Source: an uncultured Flavobacteriia bacterium
GTDB lineage: Bacteria > Bacteroidota > Bacteroidia > Flavobacteriales > Flavobacteriaceae
Assembly: GCA_946482495.1 (NCBI GenBank)
Contig: CAMLRV010000033.1
Coordinates: 1 to 14,723, forward strand
Length of the DNA stretch: 14,723 nucleotides
Direction of reading: 5' to 3'
The notes under the pieces are model-generated. The model saw only the letters and a program-made list of their open reading frames with translations. It did no database searches and was not told the DNA's origin. The position numbers and the translations under genes are program-made. Within the stretch, counting starts at the first letter, position 1, and each line of letters opens with the position of its first letter. Below are positions 12,893 to 14,723 of this stretch, piece after piece.

Positions 12893-13894
12893 TTAAATAA
12901 ATAAAAATTCTGAGTCAAATGAAGTGTTTTCTAAAACAATTTCTTCAATTACTTTTTCGATTGTATGGGTATAATCAACGGAAACCATCTTGTCTGCTAA
13001 TGTCCACATTTCAATTAAATTGAAATCGAGCTTTTTAGAAGTTAAAACTCCCATTTCTTTTAGAGCCAGCGCATTACATTCTTGTTCAATTTGCTTTTTA
13101 ATCGGAATGACAAATAGTTTCTTTTTTAAATATAAAGCTTCAGAAGGTAATTCAAAACCGGCATTACATAAAACACCCTGACAATTGGCTAATGAGTTTA
13201 AAAATTCTTTTTCGTCAATTGGAAAAATAGTGCAATTGTTTGCTGTATAAGAAGTTTTTGCTTCTTTGGAAAATATGGTCCAATTAGCAGATGTTCTTTT
13301 TAATTCTTTAATGATTTTGATATCCGAATACGAAGGTAAATACACAATGTAATTTCCAGATGTAGATGTTTTCAAGTTTCTAACTTTTCTTCGAATAACT
13401 GGTTTGAAAATTTCTTCATTATATTCTTTAAAATGAAGTCCGTATTTAAAAGTAACCGGTGCATAATTTTTAAAAATCGTCCAACTCAACCATTTTAGCT
13501 TCTTTGGTTTCGGGGTTTCTTCAAAAAATAAAGCTGCTTGATGCGATAACGAAACAATATTCCCACCTTTTAATTTGCAGGCCCAAGCCGAAATAGGTTC
13601 GTAATCGTTAATAATTAAGTCGTATTTATGAACGTTGAGTCTTAAAATCTCCAAGAAAAATTTGAAGTAATTGTTCTTGAAAAACGTTTTCAAAAAAGAA
13701 ACATTTCCATTGCTTCCATAAAACAATGAAATTCCTTTGAAATCGTATTGAATTGGAAAACCTAAATTAATTTGAGATTGACTCCCGCTTGTTAAAATAT
13801 CTACATCTCCATAAATTTGCAAAATCGGAATAATCTCTTGTGCTCTGGCTAAATGACCATTTCCTGTTTTTTGAACGGCATATAAAATTTTCAT
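12893..13894 (-). CDS. GT-B glycosyltransferase, UDP-glycosyltransferase/MurG-like (MJ1255-type)
   Basis: A 333-residue soluble protein without signal peptide. The N-terminal half begins MKILYAVQKTGNGHLARA, the glycine-rich acceptor-side loop (11-18) of GT28/UGT-like enzymes. The C-terminal half has the nucleotide-sugar site pattern: NAGFELPSEAL (244-254), then a Pro264, then QIEQECNAL (268-276), like the Gly-Glu-EAL, Pro and EQ-NA order of the family. Donor and acceptor sugars cannot be read from sequence. It lies 6 bases after the stop of an LpxH-like phosphoesterase gene on the same strand, so the two are very likely co-transcribed. That suggests work on a cell-envelope lipid or glycan, which is inference. 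Its own promoter is not seen; transcription probably starts beyond the right edge. Confidence 0.85.
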   Translation of the reverse strand: MKILYAVQKTGNGHLARAQEIIPILQIYGDVDILTSGSQSQINLGFPIQYDFKGISLFYGSNGNVSFLKTFFKNNYFKFFLEILRLNVHKYDLIINDYEPISAWACKLKGGNIVSLSHQAALFFEETPKPKKLKWLSWTIFKNYAPVTFKYGLHFKEYNEEIFKPVIRRKVRNLKTSTSGNYIVYLPSYSDIKIIKELKRTSANWTIFSKEAKTSYTANNCTIFPIDEKEFLNSLANCQGVLCNAGFELPSEALYLKKKLFVIPIKKQIEQECNALALKEMGVLTSKKLDFNLIEMWTLADKMVSVDYTHTIEKVIEEIVLENTSFDSEFLFI

Positions 13895-13900
13895 ATTCTA

Positions 13901-14723
13901 TCAGTTAAATGCAACAACTTCTTTAATTAAATATTCAATGCTTTTCATCTCCATATCACCAGTTTCGTTTTCCATATCGTCTTGAAAATCATTTTTATCA
14001 TAAGTATAAATTTCCCAAGCATTATTGTGATATTCTAAAGCGGTTAAGTTTTCAATCCAATCGCCACTATTCAAATACAAACAAGTTCCTTTTTTATTCT
14101 CCACTTTTCTAATTTGTGGTTGATGAATGTGTCCACAAATCACATAATCGAAATTGTTTTCAATTGCTAATTCCGTAGCAGCATCTTCAAAATTTCCTAT
14201 AAATTTCACCGCTTTTTTTACGTTGTTTTTTATCTTTTTAGAAAAGGAATATTTCTCTTTACCCATTCGTGTTAAAAACCAATTGGACAATACATTTAAT
14301 CGAATTAAGAAATCGTAACCCCAACCGCCTAATTTGGCAATCCATTTCGAATGTTGTACAGAAGCATCAAATACATCACCATGGAAAAACCAAGCCTTTT
14401 TTCCATCAAGTTCTAACACTTTTTTATTGGTTAATTCAATGTTTCCGAAATTCGTATCTGCAAATCGTCGTAAAAATTCATCATGATTTCCTAAAATGTA
14501 AACCACTTCGGTTCCTTTAGATGCGAAATCAATTATCTTTTTAATGACCTTCAAATGATGTTTAGGAAAGTAACTTTTTTTAAATTGCCAAATATCAATG
14601 AAATCTCCATTTATAATTAGCGTTTTTGGAGCAATCGATTTTAAATAAGTCAGTAGTTCTTTCGCTTGGCAACCATAAGTTCCCAAGTGTGTATCCGAAA
14701 TTACCACAACATCAACTATTCTT
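13901..14723 (-). CDS. Calcineurin-like metallophosphoesterase, LpxH-like (5' end outside window)
   Basis: The frame is open to the right edge: the five codons before the GTG at 14705-14707 read RIVDV, so that GTG is internal. Only a few N-terminal residues are probably missing; 273 are visible. The metallophosphoesterase metal-site motifs occur in order: SDTH (visible residues 9-12), GD (39-40), GNHDE (78-82), HGD (114-116) and GHIH (197-200). The family (LpxH, UDP-2,3-diacylglucosamine diphosphatase) removes UMP to give lipid X in lipid A synthesis. E. coli LpxH is about 240 residues; this one has an acidic C-terminal tail. LpxH-like is a family assignment; the true substrate may differ. 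It is followed after 6 bp by a glycosyltransferase gene, so a linked role in envelope lipids is plausible. Confidence 0.87.
   Translation of the reverse strand, partial: RIVDVVVISDTHLGTYGCQAKELLTYLKSIAPKTLIINGDFIDIWQFKKSYFPKHHLKVIKKIIDFASKGTEVVYILGNHDEFLRRFADTNFGNIELTNKKVLELDGKKAWFFHGDVFDASVQHSKWIAKLGGWGYDFLIRLNVLSNWFLTRMGKEKYSFSKKIKNNVKKAVKFIGNFEDAATELAIENNFDYVICGHIHQPQIRKVENKKGTCLYLNSGDWIENLTALEYHNNAWEIYTYDKNDFQDDMENETGDMEMKSIEYLIKEVVAFN

Noticed and set aside
12990..14520. Open frames on the + strand at 12990-13181 and 14269-14520
   Set aside because: Antisense to the glycosyltransferase and phosphoesterase genes, with no recognisable features.
14705..14707. GTG as the start codon of the phosphoesterase
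   Set aside because: The frame stays open through the right edge, and the preceding codons (RIVDV) complete the beta strand leading to the SDTH motif, so the real start is outside the window.

Overview
The window looks like ordinary chromosome from a member of the Flavobacteriaceae (Bacteroidota), probably Flavobacterium or a close relative. The DNA is AT-rich. Two genes end in type A sorting domains of the type IX secretion system, a Bacteroidota trait. Several genes are preceded by the Bacteroidota -7 element TAnnTTTG rather than a sigma-70 -10 box, and no strong Shine-Dalgarno sequences are visible. The protein sequences also match flavobacterial families. No phage, insertion sequence, CRISPR array, rRNA or tRNA was recognised, and no gene-free stretch exceeds 300 bases.

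Layout, left to right. (1) The 3' part of a PpiD/SurA-type periplasmic peptidyl-prolyl isomerase gene (+) runs in from the left edge and ends at a strong terminator. (2) pth, peptidyl-tRNA hydrolase (+), follows and converges on (3) two tandem paralogous secreted zinc metalloproteases on the - strand. Each has a signal peptide, propeptide, reprolysin-like catalytic domain, Ig-like modules, P-domain and type A sorting domain. A bidirectional terminator separates pth from the first protease gene. The two protease genes are separated by 144 bp holding a second, related terminator and a promoter. (4) A divergent promoter region leads to ribF (+), which begins with TTG and overlaps by 4 bp a gene for a vitamin-K-dependent gamma-carboxylase-like (HTTM) membrane protein. 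(5) A 178-bp intergenic region with inverted repeats precedes a small four-helix membrane protein of unknown function. (6) bioB (biotin synthase) stands alone between its own promoter and terminator. (7) At the right edge, on the - strand, an LpxH-like metallophosphoesterase, cut by the window edge, is followed after 6 bp by a GT-B glycosyltransferase.

How the genes may work together. Most units are independent housekeeping genes: protein folding, translation quality control, flavin synthesis and biotin synthesis. PpiD could in principle help fold exported proteins such as the two proteases, but adjacency is the only link. The most interesting items are the carboxylase homologue, which keeps the residues matching the animal enzyme's catalytic Lys and two His; the protease pair, whose C-terminal coding DNA is far more alike than the rest of the genes; and three intergenic regions with symmetrical sequence. 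I did not find a clearly novel multi-gene system.
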